In this document: positions 48,536 through 55,454 of the stretch, piece after piece | How the letters are laid out: the number at the start of each line of letters is the position of its first letter | Position numbering within the stretch: the stretch's first letter is position 1 | Origin: Methylophilaceae bacterium LSUCC0717 | Lineage (GTDB): Bacteria > Pseudomonadota > Gammaproteobacteria > Burkholderiales > Methylophilaceae | DNA: 64,000 nucleotides | Assembly (NCBI GenBank): GCA_024919195.1 | Contig: CP103436.1 | Location: 372,001 to 436,000, forward strand | Reading direction: 5' to 3' | Position numbers and translations under genes: made by a program | Notes under the pieces: generated by a model | Told to the model about the DNA's origin: nothing | The model's input: the letters and a program-made list of their open reading frames with translations, nothing else | Databases searched by the model: none

Positions 48536-48611
48536 GCCCTCGTAGCTCAGTGGATAGAGCATCCCCCTCCTAAGGGGAGGGTCGCACGTTCGATTCGTGC
48601 CGAGGGCGCCA
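48536..48611 (+). tRNA. tRNA-Arg(CCU)
   Basis: The 76-nt cloverleaf pairs acceptor GCCCTCG with CGAGGGC. Loop CTCCTAA between TCCCC and GGGGA gives anticodon CCT. CCA is encoded. Its 3' portion is repeated at 50853-50921, marking it as the attachment site of a small island. Confidence 0.97.
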
Positions 48612-48612
48612 C
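48544..48612 (+). repeat. 69-bp direct repeat, copy 1 (att-like, inside tRNA-Arg)
   Basis: From AGCTCAG of the D arm to one base past the CCA, these 69 bases recur without a mismatch at 50853-50921. This is the classic structure left by tRNA-targeting integration. Confidence 0.9.
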
Positions 48613-48684
48613 CTTTTCAAAAATTCAAAATGTATTTCAACACACTTTGAGCACACTCAGCTTAAAAATTAAAACTAATATTAA

Positions 48685-48713
48685 TTGATTTATACCCTAT
48701 AGGGGTATATAGT
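48685..48713 (+). promoter_or_regulatory. csoR promoter with CsoR-type operator in the spacer
   Basis: -35 TTGATT (48685-48690), a spacer of exactly 17 bp and -10 TATAGT (48708-48713). The spacer is filled by the palindrome TATACCCTATAGGGGTATA (48691-48709), which matches the TACCC-n4-GGGTA layout of CsoR-family operators. Repressor bound here would block polymerase. It lies 24 bp before the csoR start. Confidence 0.78.
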
Positions 48714-48736
48714 ATATTAATGTAAAGGAGTAAATT

Positions 48737-49012
48737 ATGAGTGACTGCAAACATCCAAACCATAATGAGCAATTACCAAGAATAAATAAAATTATTGGTC
48801 AACTGAATGGAATAAAAAAAATGATTGAGGAGAATCGTTACTGTCCGGAAATTATCACACAATTAAAAGCGGTCAGTTCCGCATGCCAATCAACTGAAGC
48901 ATTGTTATTAGAAAAACATTTAGCATCTTGCGTCTATGAGGCATTTCATTCAAATGACAAAGAAAGCCAAGAGCAAAAAATTAAAGAGTTAACAAAGCTT
49001 TATAAAAAATAA
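48737..49012 (+). CDS. CsoR/RcnR family metal-sensing repressor
   Basis: A 91-residue all-helical repressor that releases DNA on metal binding. The C36-H61-C65 ligand set (YCPEI, EKHLASC) coincides with the copper-sensing triad of CsoR. The N-terminus MSDCKHPNHN adds possible ligands. AAGGAG lies 6 bases upstream. Autoregulation and control of the downstream operon through the operator at 48691-48709 are predicted. Copper is the likeliest metal, but nickel/cobalt types cannot be excluded. Confidence 0.85.
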   Translation: MSDCKHPNHNEQLPRINKIIGQLNGIKKMIEENRYCPEIITQLKAVSSACQSTEALLLEKHLASCVYEAFHSNDKESQEQKIKELTKLYKK

Positions 49013-49020
49013 TAAATAAA

Positions 49021-49665
49021 ATGATTAAATTTATTTTTATTTGTTTTCTAAGCCTGCCTACGCTTCTTTTTTCAGCCCCAATGGGTTTTAAAGGCTCAGT
49101 CACATCCATGTCAGATATCAGCAAAAGGCATAGTTTTATCGAAACTAATTATGCATACGATGCAAAAAGTGCGATAGGGGTAAAGTTATTCCATATGGAT
49201 AATAACAACCGTATTCGAGATGGTATTGAAATAAATCATATCCACCGTTTATTTAGACAAAATACAAAATACTCACAAATGAATTGGTGGTTGTTTGGCG
49301 GCATAGGTTATCTCGAGGGCTCTAATGAAGCAATTAACGATAAAGAATTAAGTACAGCTTATGTAAGTCCCGGATTGCAATGGGATTATGAAACCAAAAG
49401 AGTTTATGCGTTGGCTAGTCATCAGCTCATTAGAGGTGATTCCACCAATCATGATACAACAAAGTTAAAAGCTGGATTTTCATTTTACGAAACAGGGTAC
49501 AACCAAACTCAACCTTGGTTTATTTTGGAAATGACTAATATCAATGGCATTACTCCTCAATTAGAAATTACCCCAACGATTAGATTAATAAACAAATCAC
49601 TGTATTTGGAAGGCGGCATATCAAATATGGGTAATCCCAAAATACATGTGATGTATACCTTTTAA
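49021..49665 (+). CDS. predicted outer-membrane beta-barrel protein
   Basis: 214 residues with a signal peptide (about 1-18, ending LFSA), alternating aromatic/polar strands and a C-terminal aromatic residue (HVMYTF), all typical of a small outer-membrane barrel. It sits 8 bases after csoR and 15 before the merP-like gene, so an outer-membrane step for the same metal is plausible. No family recognised. Confidence 0.65.
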   Translation: MIKFIFICFLSLPTLLFSAPMGFKGSVTSMSDISKRHSFIETNYAYDAKSAIGVKLFHMDNNNRIRDGIEINHIHRLFRQNTKYSQMNWWLFGGIGYLEGSNEAINDKELSTAYVSPGLQWDYETKRVYALASHQLIRGDSTNHDTTKLKAGFSFYETGYNQTQPWFILEMTNINGITPQLEITPTIRLINKSLYLEGGISNMGNPKIHVMYTF

Positions 49666-49680
49666 CAATTGGAGATTTAA

Positions 49681-49992
49681 ATGAAAAAAATACTTATTTT
49701 ATTTACCTTTTTAACTACCAGTGTTTTTGCTGCAACTCAAAAAATTGAAGTAAACGGGATGGTATGTGCTTTTTGTGCGCAAGGTATTGAAAAAAGCTTA
49801 TCCAAAATTGAAACCACTAAAGATGTCTATGTAAATTTAGATGAGGGTTTTGTTATTCTTGAGAGTACCAATGATGGTGTGAGTGAGGATAAAATAAAAA
49901 ACATCATTGTAGACTCAGGCTATGATGTCACTAAAATTTCATTGGTAAATGAAACGGCTGATTCCATCAGAAAGCAATATGAAAAAGAATAA
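49681..49992 (+). CDS. periplasmic heavy-metal-associated (MerP-like) protein
   Basis: 103 residues: signal peptide (1-17, SVFA) then an HMA domain with the metal pair in GMVCAFCAQGIEKSL (C29, C32). A short charged C-terminus extends past the HMA fold. MerP hands Hg(II) to MerT in mercury operons, but CsoR-type control here points to another soft metal such as copper. It overlaps the next gene by 14 bases. Confidence 0.82.
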   Translation: MKKILILFTFLTTSVFAATQKIEVNGMVCAFCAQGIEKSLSKIETTKDVYVNLDEGFVILESTNDGVSEDKIKNIIVDSGYDVTKISLVNETADSIRKQYEKE

Positions 49993-50377
49993 AGAGCTTA
50001 ATACGTTAAGCAATATTAAAAATTTATCCTTTTTAAGTTTATTTACCAGCACAGGAACGATTCTTTGTTGCGCGTTACCAGCATTATTGGTAACAGTTGG
50101 AGCAGGGGCTGCATTAAGTTCTTTGATATCAACATTCCCACAAATTGTTTGGGTATCAAAATATAAAGAATATATTTTCATAGCTGCTTTTATTTTAATT
50201 ATTCTTGCTGGTTACTTGCAGTGGCAGGCTAGAAAACTACCATGTCCAGCAGATAAATTATTGGCTGCTCAATGTATGAAAGCTAGAAAACTATCATTGG
50301 TAATATATTTTGTATCAGTGGTGATATTAATAATTGGGTTTACTTTTGCATTTGTACTTCCCTACTTGTTAAAGTAA
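49979..50377 (+). CDS. MerT-like membrane metal transporter
   Basis: 132 residues with three or four membrane helices. The first helix carries a vicinal Cys pair (TILCCALPALL, C30-C31) as in MerT, followed by GAGAALSS. A cytosolic-side loop has further cysteines (LPCPAD, AQCMKA). ATG at 49979 is chosen, overlapping the merP-like gene; the frame is open to 49949. Part of its 3' end is duplicated at 50941-50994. The gene end overlaps the convergent DUF3147-like gene. Confidence 0.75.
   Translation: MKKNKELNTLSNIKNLSFLSLFTSTGTILCCALPALLVTVGAGAALSSLISTFPQIVWVSKYKEYIFIAAFILIILAGYLQWQARKLPCPADKLLAAQCMKARKLSLVIYFVSVVILIIGFTFAFVLPYLLK
50302..50355 (+). repeat. 54-bp direct repeat, copy 1 (inside the MerT-like gene)
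   Basis: These 54 bases, coding for the last helix of the MerT-like protein, recur identically at 50941-50994 just after the truncated tRNA-Arg. Confidence 0.9.
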
Positions 50378-50725
50378 GTGAATACCAAACTTTTTTGTAA
50401 TGTTTGCAAAAACAACAAAAGATAAAATGGTTACAACGATTGAAATAATAATCGCAATCCAAAAACCATAATGCTTAACCACATATGGAAAAATTAAAAA
50501 CATCGGCAGAGTAGGGATAACATACCAAAAGGTATACCAAGCGTGATTAGCAATTTTTTCAACACTTTGTTTTTCAAAATATAACCAGAATAAAACTAAA
50601 ACAGTAACTAAAGGAAGGGCTGCAATTAAGCCCCCGAGTTTATCACTTCGCTTAGCAACTTCAGAAATAAGAACCACTAAAAAACTCGTGACAGCATATT
50701 TAAATATTAAGTAAACCATGCGCAA
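50369..50725 (-). CDS. DUF3147-like small membrane protein
   Basis: 118 residues (116 if the ATG at 50719 is used), four hydrophobic helices, with SEVAKRSDKLGGLIAALPLV after the first helix as in DUF3147 proteins. It is convergent with the MerT-like gene and overlaps it by 9 bases. It lies inside the tRNA-Arg repeats, so it is part of the cassette. Function unknown. Confidence 0.65.
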   Translation of the reverse strand: MRMVYLIFKYAVTSFLVVLISEVAKRSDKLGGLIAALPLVTVLVLFWLYFEKQSVEKIANHAWYTFWYVIPTLPMFLIFPYVVKHYGFWIAIIISIVVTILSFVVFANITKKFGIHLL

Positions 50726-50852
50726 ATATTATCACCGATTGATAAAAAATCTGAGCACAATTTGAGCACACTTGACAACAAAACTACCTCCAAATATACT
50801 GAATTTACATTTTATTAACCGCTTAAAGTGTAATAAAATCAATGACTTAATA

Positions 50853-50921
50853 AGCTCAGTGGATAGAGCATCCCCCTCCTAAGGGGAGGGTCGCACGTTC
50901 GATTCGTGCCGAGGGCGCCAC
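50853..50921 (+). repeat. 69-bp direct repeat, copy 2 (truncated tRNA-Arg, attR-like)
   Basis: Identical to 48544-48612 but lacking the first 8 bases of the tRNA (5' acceptor strand), so it cannot fold into a functional tRNA. It marks the right end of the 2.3-kb island. Confidence 0.9.
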
Positions 50922-50940
50922 TCTCCGATTCAATATTGAA

Positions 50941-51016
50941 AATATATTTTGTATCAGTGGTGATATTAATAATTGGGTTTACTTTTGCATTTGTTGTGCC
51001 TGCTTTTATGAGCTAA
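50941..51016 (+). pseudogene. MerT-like gene remnant (3' end only)
   Basis: The first 54 bases equal 50302-50355. The frame continues FAFVVPAFMS and then stops, whereas the intact gene ends FAFVLPYLLK. The tail therefore comes from a different, related MerT-like gene whose 5' part was lost. A TTG-started 26-codon frame remains, unlikely to be functional. Confidence 0.75.
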
Positions 51017-51113
51017 TTCTGAGCCCACAGAAAATAATCTCAATCTTGAAACATTAAACAAATTTTAGTGTCTTTAACCATGTACCTAATTGCAATAGAC
51101 AAGGACTATGGAG

Positions 51114-51602
51114 ATGAAAAATTACTTTTTTAATATCCTCTTTTTATTAGGATTTTTTGTATTCCCAACACATGCAGCTGAAAAATCAAAAGCACCAGGT
51201 AATGCCACTTTATATATCATTTCACCTATAGATGGTGAATCGGTCTCAAGCCCTGTCAAAATAGTTTTTGGATTAAAAGGTATGGGAGTAGCCCCTGCTG
51301 GCATAAAATTTAACAATACAGGGCATCATCACCTCTTAATTGATGTTGCTGAACTCCCTGATGTTAACTCACCAATTCCTAGTGATGACAATCACAGGCA
51401 TTTTGGCAAAGGTCAAACAGAAGCTGTTATTGAATTAGAGCCAGGTGAACATTCGCTTCAATTAATGCTGGGTGACCATATGCATATTCCACACGATCCA
51501 GTGGTTGTTTCAAAAAAAATAAAGATCAATGTAAAAGGCAAAGAAATGCCACCTCAGGAAGAAACAAAATGTATTTCTAATGGGTATGGTGGGTGTAAAT
51601 AA
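51114..51602 (+). CDS. DUF4399 domain exported protein
   Basis: 162 residues with a signal peptide (MKNYFFNILFLLGFF, ending THAA) and the DUF4399 signatures GHHHLLID, DDNHRHFGKGQTE and LQLMLGDHMHIPH. The His-rich pattern suggests possible metal binding. ATG at 51114 is preferred because AAGGA (51101-51105) is 8 bases upstream; the in-frame ATG at 51108 is too near it. Function unknown in the family. Confidence 0.85.
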   Translation: MKNYFFNILFLLGFFVFPTHAAEKSKAPGNATLYIISPIDGESVSSPVKIVFGLKGMGVAPAGIKFNNTGHHHLLIDVAELPDVNSPIPSDDNHRHFGKGQTEAVIELEPGEHSLQLMLGDHMHIPHDPVVVSKKIKINVKGKEMPPQEETKCISNGYGGCK

Positions 51603-51612
51603 AGATTAATAT

Positions 51613-52233
51613 ATGAGACACCTACTTTTAGTAAGTTTACTTTTTATAAATAATTTTTTTAATACTGCTATGGCGACTGAAGAACCAGAATTTAAACTTA
51701 TCTCGGAAGAGGGTGAGTTTCAAATAAGAGAATACGACCCAAAGATAATTGCTCAAGTCGAGGTAGAAGGAGATTTTGATGAAGCTTCATCCAGGGGGTT
51801 TAAACTATTAGCCGATTATATTTTTGGAAATAATATATTGGATGGAGGAAGTAAAAAAATTAGCATGACTACTCCAGTTGAGATGTCGCCAATGGCTGAA
51901 AATTTATTAATAACCAGTTCAATTTTGGATGACCAGGTCAATAACAAATGGTCTATTAATTTTGTTATGCCTCAAGAATTTAGTTTAGATACTTTACCTA
52001 AACCTAAAAACTCTCAAGTTAACATTATTGAAGTTCCTAAAGAAAAATATGCTGTTATTGTATTTTCAGGGCTTGTTCGAGAGTCTAGCTATGCTGAGAA
52101 AGCGAAACTGTTATCTAACTATCTTGAAGAGAATGGTTTAAAACAACAGGGCGCTATTAAGATTGCTCGATATAACCCACCCTGGACTCTACCTTTTTTT
52201 AGAAGAAATGAATTGATGGTAAGGATTGATTAG
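51613..52233 (+). CDS. SOUL family heme-binding-like protein
   Basis: 206 residues with a signal peptide (ending TAMA) and a SOUL domain: FQIREYDPKIIAQVEV, GGSKKISMTTPVEM, and the terminal ARYNPPWTLPFFRRNEL. Relatives bind heme or haem precursors. Export suggests a periplasmic or lipid-face role. It follows the DUF4399 gene by 10 bases. Confidence 0.88.
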   Translation: MRHLLLVSLLFINNFFNTAMATEEPEFKLISEEGEFQIREYDPKIIAQVEVEGDFDEASSRGFKLLADYIFGNNILDGGSKKISMTTPVEMSPMAENLLITSSILDDQVNNKWSINFVMPQEFSLDTLPKPKNSQVNIIEVPKEKYAVIVFSGLVRESSYAEKAKLLSNYLEENGLKQQGAIKIARYNPPWTLPFFRRNELMVRID

Positions 52234-52239
52234 GAATAA

Positions 52240-52452
52240 ATGATTAAAAATTTCTATATACCTTTGAGTTTAATTATAGGACTAATTAGCTTTTTAATAT
52301 GGATAGAGTCGGATAATGATAATTACGTTCATGAAGATACGTCAAATAGCAATGAAGCCAGGGGTGTTAAAAAAGAAAGACAAGGAGACTTTAAACCTCT
52401 TAATCCATCTGAAAATATAATTCCTCTCAGTGAGGTTGAAAATGGAAAATAA
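52240..52452 (+). CDS. small exported or membrane-anchored protein
   Basis: 70 residues: one N-terminal hydrophobic segment (about 5-22) and a hydrophilic, acidic and Asn-rich tail outside. It starts 6 bases after the SOUL gene and overlaps the next small gene by 11 bases, so it is probably in the same operon. No family recognised. Confidence 0.55.
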   Translation: MIKNFYIPLSLIIGLISFLIWIESDNDNYVHEDTSNSNEARGVKKERQGDFKPLNPSENIIPLSEVENGK

Positions 52453-52597
52453 ACTTTGGCAACTCTTTTTAATTTATATACTTATAGCTTGGGTTTGGTT
52501 ATTCACTCATTATAAAAACTTTGGTCAAACCAAGTATGTTCAATTGGTAAATCAAAAAAATGCAGAATGTCCGGTAGGTGAAATAATCGTTTTATAA
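52442..52597 (+). CDS. 51-residue single-pass membrane protein
   Basis: ATG at 52442 overlaps the preceding gene. MENKLWQLFLIYILIAWVWL forms one membrane helix, then a short polar tail with one Cys (AECPVGEII). Size and coupling suggest a small accessory subunit of an unknown complex; no family recognised. Confidence 0.5.
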   Translation: MENKLWQLFLIYILIAWVWLFTHYKNFGQTKYVQLVNQKNAECPVGEIIVL

Positions 52598-52633
52598 AGT
52601 AGTTTTTGATGAATTCAAAATGAAATATTTAAA

Positions 52634-52897
52634 CTACCAACTATTGGTTGTGCGACATCGCTTTGCAATAACTCTTTCCCAATTAGTTTTTTCTTTGTCA
52701 TATAGATTTAAGGCCCAGCTATCTTCAATAAACTTTTTTTCTTTAGTTGATAAACCATCTTTCCAGACATTAAATGACTTAAACGCTTCACCTTTTCTAA
52801 TGCAATCTTGGGTTGGTGAAAGCCAAAGATACAATGCAATGAGTAAAGCAACTACAAATAAGACTTTTCTTAAGTTTTTAAGATATGTTTTTATCAC
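52634..52897 (-). CDS. small membrane protein, SPxQxC...W-end family
   Basis: 87 residues: an N-terminal helix, LSPTQDCIR just outside it, and C-terminal RCRTTNSW. The protein at 59116-59340 has the same layout (FSPYQQCVR, ECANSHQW). The two Cys could form a disulfide in the periplasm. Function unknown; the paralogue supports it as a real gene. Confidence 0.6.
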   Translation of the reverse strand: MIKTYLKNLRKVLFVVALLIALYLWLSPTQDCIRKGEAFKSFNVWKDGLSTKEKKFIEDSWALNLYDKEKTNWERVIAKRCRTTNSW

Positions 52898-52907
52898 TTA
52901 GAGCTTC

Positions 52908-53276
52908 CTAATTACTTTCCACAATACGACACTTACCTTTAAACTGATTGACCGTTTCAGCTGAATTATCTTTTTTGGTTAGCGTAATGGTTTGCCTATA
53001 GTTAATATCTTTTCGACCAATAGTAACTAAATCTTGAATATCATCACTTTCATTTTCAAATTTACCTTTACAATTCATCACCCAATTATCTTTAACGCAT
53101 TGTAGAGGCTCCTTATACCTGCCAACAATCAGTGATTCTTTAGATGTGTCGTAGATAATACTTTCATTCATTTCTGTTGGTTGGTTATCGTCATTCGATT
53201 TATATTTACATTGAAATGTAATTTCTTCAGCAAAACTTGCTAACGGAAAAAGAATGAACACTAGATATTTATACAT
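52908..53276 (-). CDS. exported protein of unknown function
   Basis: 122 residues from ATG at 53276; the frame continues upstream but this start gives a signal peptide MYKYLVFILFPLASFA. The mature part is predicted beta-rich with paired cysteines (FQCKY, LQCVK, MNCKG, GKCRI). It follows the next exported gene by 1 base. No family recognised. Confidence 0.6.
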   Translation of the reverse strand: MYKYLVFILFPLASFAEEITFQCKYKSNDDNQPTEMNESIIYDTSKESLIVGRYKEPLQCVKDNWVMNCKGKFENESDDIQDLVTIGRKDINYRQTITLTKKDNSAETVNQFKGKCRIVESN

Positions 53277-53277
53277 G

Positions 53278-53598
53278 CTACTTATAGTTACAAACCTCTT
53301 TGAGAAGGGTGTATTCATTTGAGTGAGGTTTTGGTTGGAATACCTTTTCTGGGTCAGCATTTTCATCCAAAGATTTACCTTTTAAATCTGGAAACTGATA
53401 GGAGGTTGCCTTTAAGATTTTAAAATTTTCATTAACACAGTCGAACTCATAGTTTTTCGAGCGTGAAAACTGCATATTCTCGTCGTTAAAATAAGATGTG
53501 ATTCTTCTTTTCTTATCGCTTGTAATTTCGAGGGTATTTTCCCAGGCCAGCGACATGGACGGGATAAAAAATAGTAATAAAAGATATCGCATAGACAT
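53278..53598 (-). CDS. exported protein of unknown function
   Basis: 106 residues with a signal peptide (MSMRYLLLLFFIPSMSLA) and a mature region with two Cys (EFDCVNEN, KEVCNYK). Its ATG overlaps the stop of the AlpA-like gene (TAATG), so the three genes 53816-52908 form an operon. Confidence 0.6.
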   Translation of the reverse strand: MSMRYLLLLFFIPSMSLAWENTLEITSDKKRRITSYFNDENMQFSRSKNYEFDCVNENFKILKATSYQFPDLKGKSLDENADPEKVFQPKPHSNEYTLLKEVCNYK

Positions 53599-53816
53599 TA
53601 AATTAAGTCGATGTCGTTGTTATTGATGAAGTCTTGTGTTTGTTGTTGCTGTGCAATCCAATTCTCAATAACGGCATAACTCCAAATGCAGCTTCTTTCA
53701 TTGAGCCGATTTGGAGGTGGAAATTTACCATCTTTTACCCACTCTTTAATGGTGCCTCTATCCACCATCAGGAGCTTTGAAACTTCCTCTACAGAAATGT
53801 AACTTGTTTTTGTCAT
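53598..53816 (-). CDS. AlpA-family helix-turn-helix regulator
   Basis: 72 residues: ISVEEVSKLLMVDRGTIKEWVKDGKFPPPNRL is an excisionase/MerR-like winged helix, followed by SYAVIENWIAQ, as in AlpA-type phage and island regulators. It is unusual as first gene of an operon of exported proteins, with no integrase near. Confidence 0.75.
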   Translation of the reverse strand: MTKTSYISVEEVSKLLMVDRGTIKEWVKDGKFPPPNRLNERSCIWSYAVIENWIAQQQQTQDFINNNDIDLI

Positions 53817-53883
53817 CGCACTATGAGTATTAAAAGTAAAAAAAATTCACAGGAAAAATTCCTAATTGTTAAAAGTTGAAACT

Positions 53884-54702
53884 CTAGTCTTTGATGAAAC
53901 GCAGGGTCATACGATCTGATTCACCAATTTCGACCATTTTATCTTTATCTTTATCGGCAATATCTCGAAGGTTAGGGAGAAGATTCCACACACCACCGGC
54001 ATGATCTTTGGTATCTTTTGGATTGGAATTGATCTCAGATTTAGCATCCAAACGAAAACCAACACTTTCAGCCATTTGAATAACAAAATCTTCGGTCATA
54101 TAGCCACTTTTAATTTGATTTTCTAGTGATGTCCCTGGTATGGCACGATGCTCAACTAAACCAAGCACCCCTCCAGATTTTAAAGCTTTATAGAATCCCT
54201 CAAACATTGATTTTGTGGTTCCGGCTTGTGCCCAGTTATGAACGTTTCTAAATGTCACAACGGCATCTACTTTTCCATCTGGTGTTAACTGAGGGTCATT
54301 AGCTTCAAAGTGGACCCAATTTAATTTGTCATATACGTTTGGGTGTTGCTGCATTTTCTCAATGAACGCTTTTTCTACCTTTACAAAAAAAGGATTAATG
54401 CCGTCATTTAATTTATATGAGGCGTATATGTAGTTTCCATTGTCTCGAAGAAGAGGGGCTAGGATTTCAGCATACCAGCCGTAACCGGGTGTTATTTCGA
54501 CAACAGAATTTTCAGGCGTTATACCAAAAAATTCTAAGGTTTCTTTGGGGTGACGATATTTATCTCTTTTTATAAAATTAGCATCACGATGCTCACCGGC
54601 AAGAACCTCATCAATCAAGTTTTCGTTGGAGAGTGCCGGTTGAGAAAAAATTAAACCTAAAAATAAATTTAAAAAAAGGATTGTTGTTATTTTTATATTC
54701 AT
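53884..54702 (-). CDS. exported class I methyltransferase-like protein (COG4798-type)
   Basis: 272 residues with a signal peptide (IFSQPALS) followed by a Rossmann methyltransferase fold. VVEITPGYGWYAEILAP is motif I, DAVVTFRNVHNW motif IV and LKSGGVLGLVEHR post-motif. The family is annotated as predicted methyltransferase. S-adenosylmethionine is not expected in the periplasm, so catalytic activity is open. It follows the next gene with no gap. Confidence 0.78.
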   Translation of the reverse strand: MNIKITTILFLNLFLGLIFSQPALSNENLIDEVLAGEHRDANFIKRDKYRHPKETLEFFGITPENSVVEITPGYGWYAEILAPLLRDNGNYIYASYKLNDGINPFFVKVEKAFIEKMQQHPNVYDKLNWVHFEANDPQLTPDGKVDAVVTFRNVHNWAQAGTTKSMFEGFYKALKSGGVLGLVEHRAIPGTSLENQIKSGYMTEDFVIQMAESVGFRLDAKSEINSNPKDTKDHAGGVWNLLPNLRDIADKDKDKMVEIGESDRMTLRFIKD

Positions 54703-55347
54703 TTATTTCCAGAGAACCATCTTAAAACGCTCTTTATCTATACCAAAAAAATGAGTTTTCCATTCACTTTGTTCAAAAAATCCTAAAGAGTGCCAGTCTG
54801 CTTTTTGTTCTAACATTTTTTTTGCTCGCTCTTCCCAATCTTGCTTAATTAGAAAATCTTCCATGTGATCTTTTTTGTTATAGATTTCTTGATAATCGAA
54901 TCCATCAAATTCCCAGTGAAGCAACTCGAAAACATTTCCTTCTTCGTCACAGTAGTCGATTGAAAAATCTAAGCCCCATTTTGGACGCATGGCTATTAAC
55001 TTATACAACTGTGGTGATTGTTTAGCCCATTCTTTTAATTGTAAAAGAGCGTCGCCTGAAAATCCTTTTCTTTCAAACATCAAGGCATGATTAATATGCG
55101 CACCAAATGTTTTTGGTGCATCATCCTCAAACCATGTTTGTCTTAAAGTAATGTGCTCTGAATTTCTATGTACGGTTGTCTTCGCCTGATTAGCCTCAGC
55201 ATATATTTGTTCCAGCACGGTAAGGTCATACCCATTCTGATCAAAGAATTCAACAAGTTGATTCGATGGCGTATTGATATCACCTTCAATGGGTTGGTCC
55301 CAAAAAGGGTTCTGATTAAATTGGTTATCAGTGACGACTAATCTCAT
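54703..55347 (-). CDS. conserved-looking soluble protein of unknown function
   Basis: 214 residues, Trp- and acid-rich, no signal peptide or membrane segment. FGAHINHALMFERKGFSGDALLQLKEW and RPKWGLDFSIDYCDEEGNVFELLHWEFD look structured. The stop directly abuts the ATG of the methyltransferase-like gene, implying one transcript. No family recognised. Confidence 0.6.
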   Translation of the reverse strand: MRLVVTDNQFNQNPFWDQPIEGDINTPSNQLVEFFDQNGYDLTVLEQIYAEANQAKTTVHRNSEHITLRQTWFEDDAPKTFGAHINHALMFERKGFSGDALLQLKEWAKQSPQLYKLIAMRPKWGLDFSIDYCDEEGNVFELLHWEFDGFDYQEIYNKKDHMEDFLIKQDWEERAKKMLEQKADWHSLGFFEQSEWKTHFFGIDKERFKMVLWK

Positions 55348-55454
55348 AGGTTAAATATTTTTAAAAACTATGTGATTAGGAAGTGAACAAAATGTTCAAA
55401 AAAGCTTTTTAAACCTGATTAGTAAGTGAAAAATTAAATAAGATCAATAGTTTA

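Larger units (their letters stand above)
50726..51113. other. 388-base non-coding junction
   Basis: No intact gene is seen. In order: TTTGAGCACACT at 50761-50772 (also at 48646-48657 after tRNA-Arg), the truncated tRNA-Arg repeat (50853-50921), a broken MerT-like tail (50941-51016), then AT-rich sequence up to the DUF4399 gene. Confidence 0.7.

Noticed and set aside
52599-52637. Inverted repeat GTAGTTT / AAACTAC between convergent genes as terminator
   Set aside because: Loop of 25 bases, short stem and no T-tract; too weak to call.
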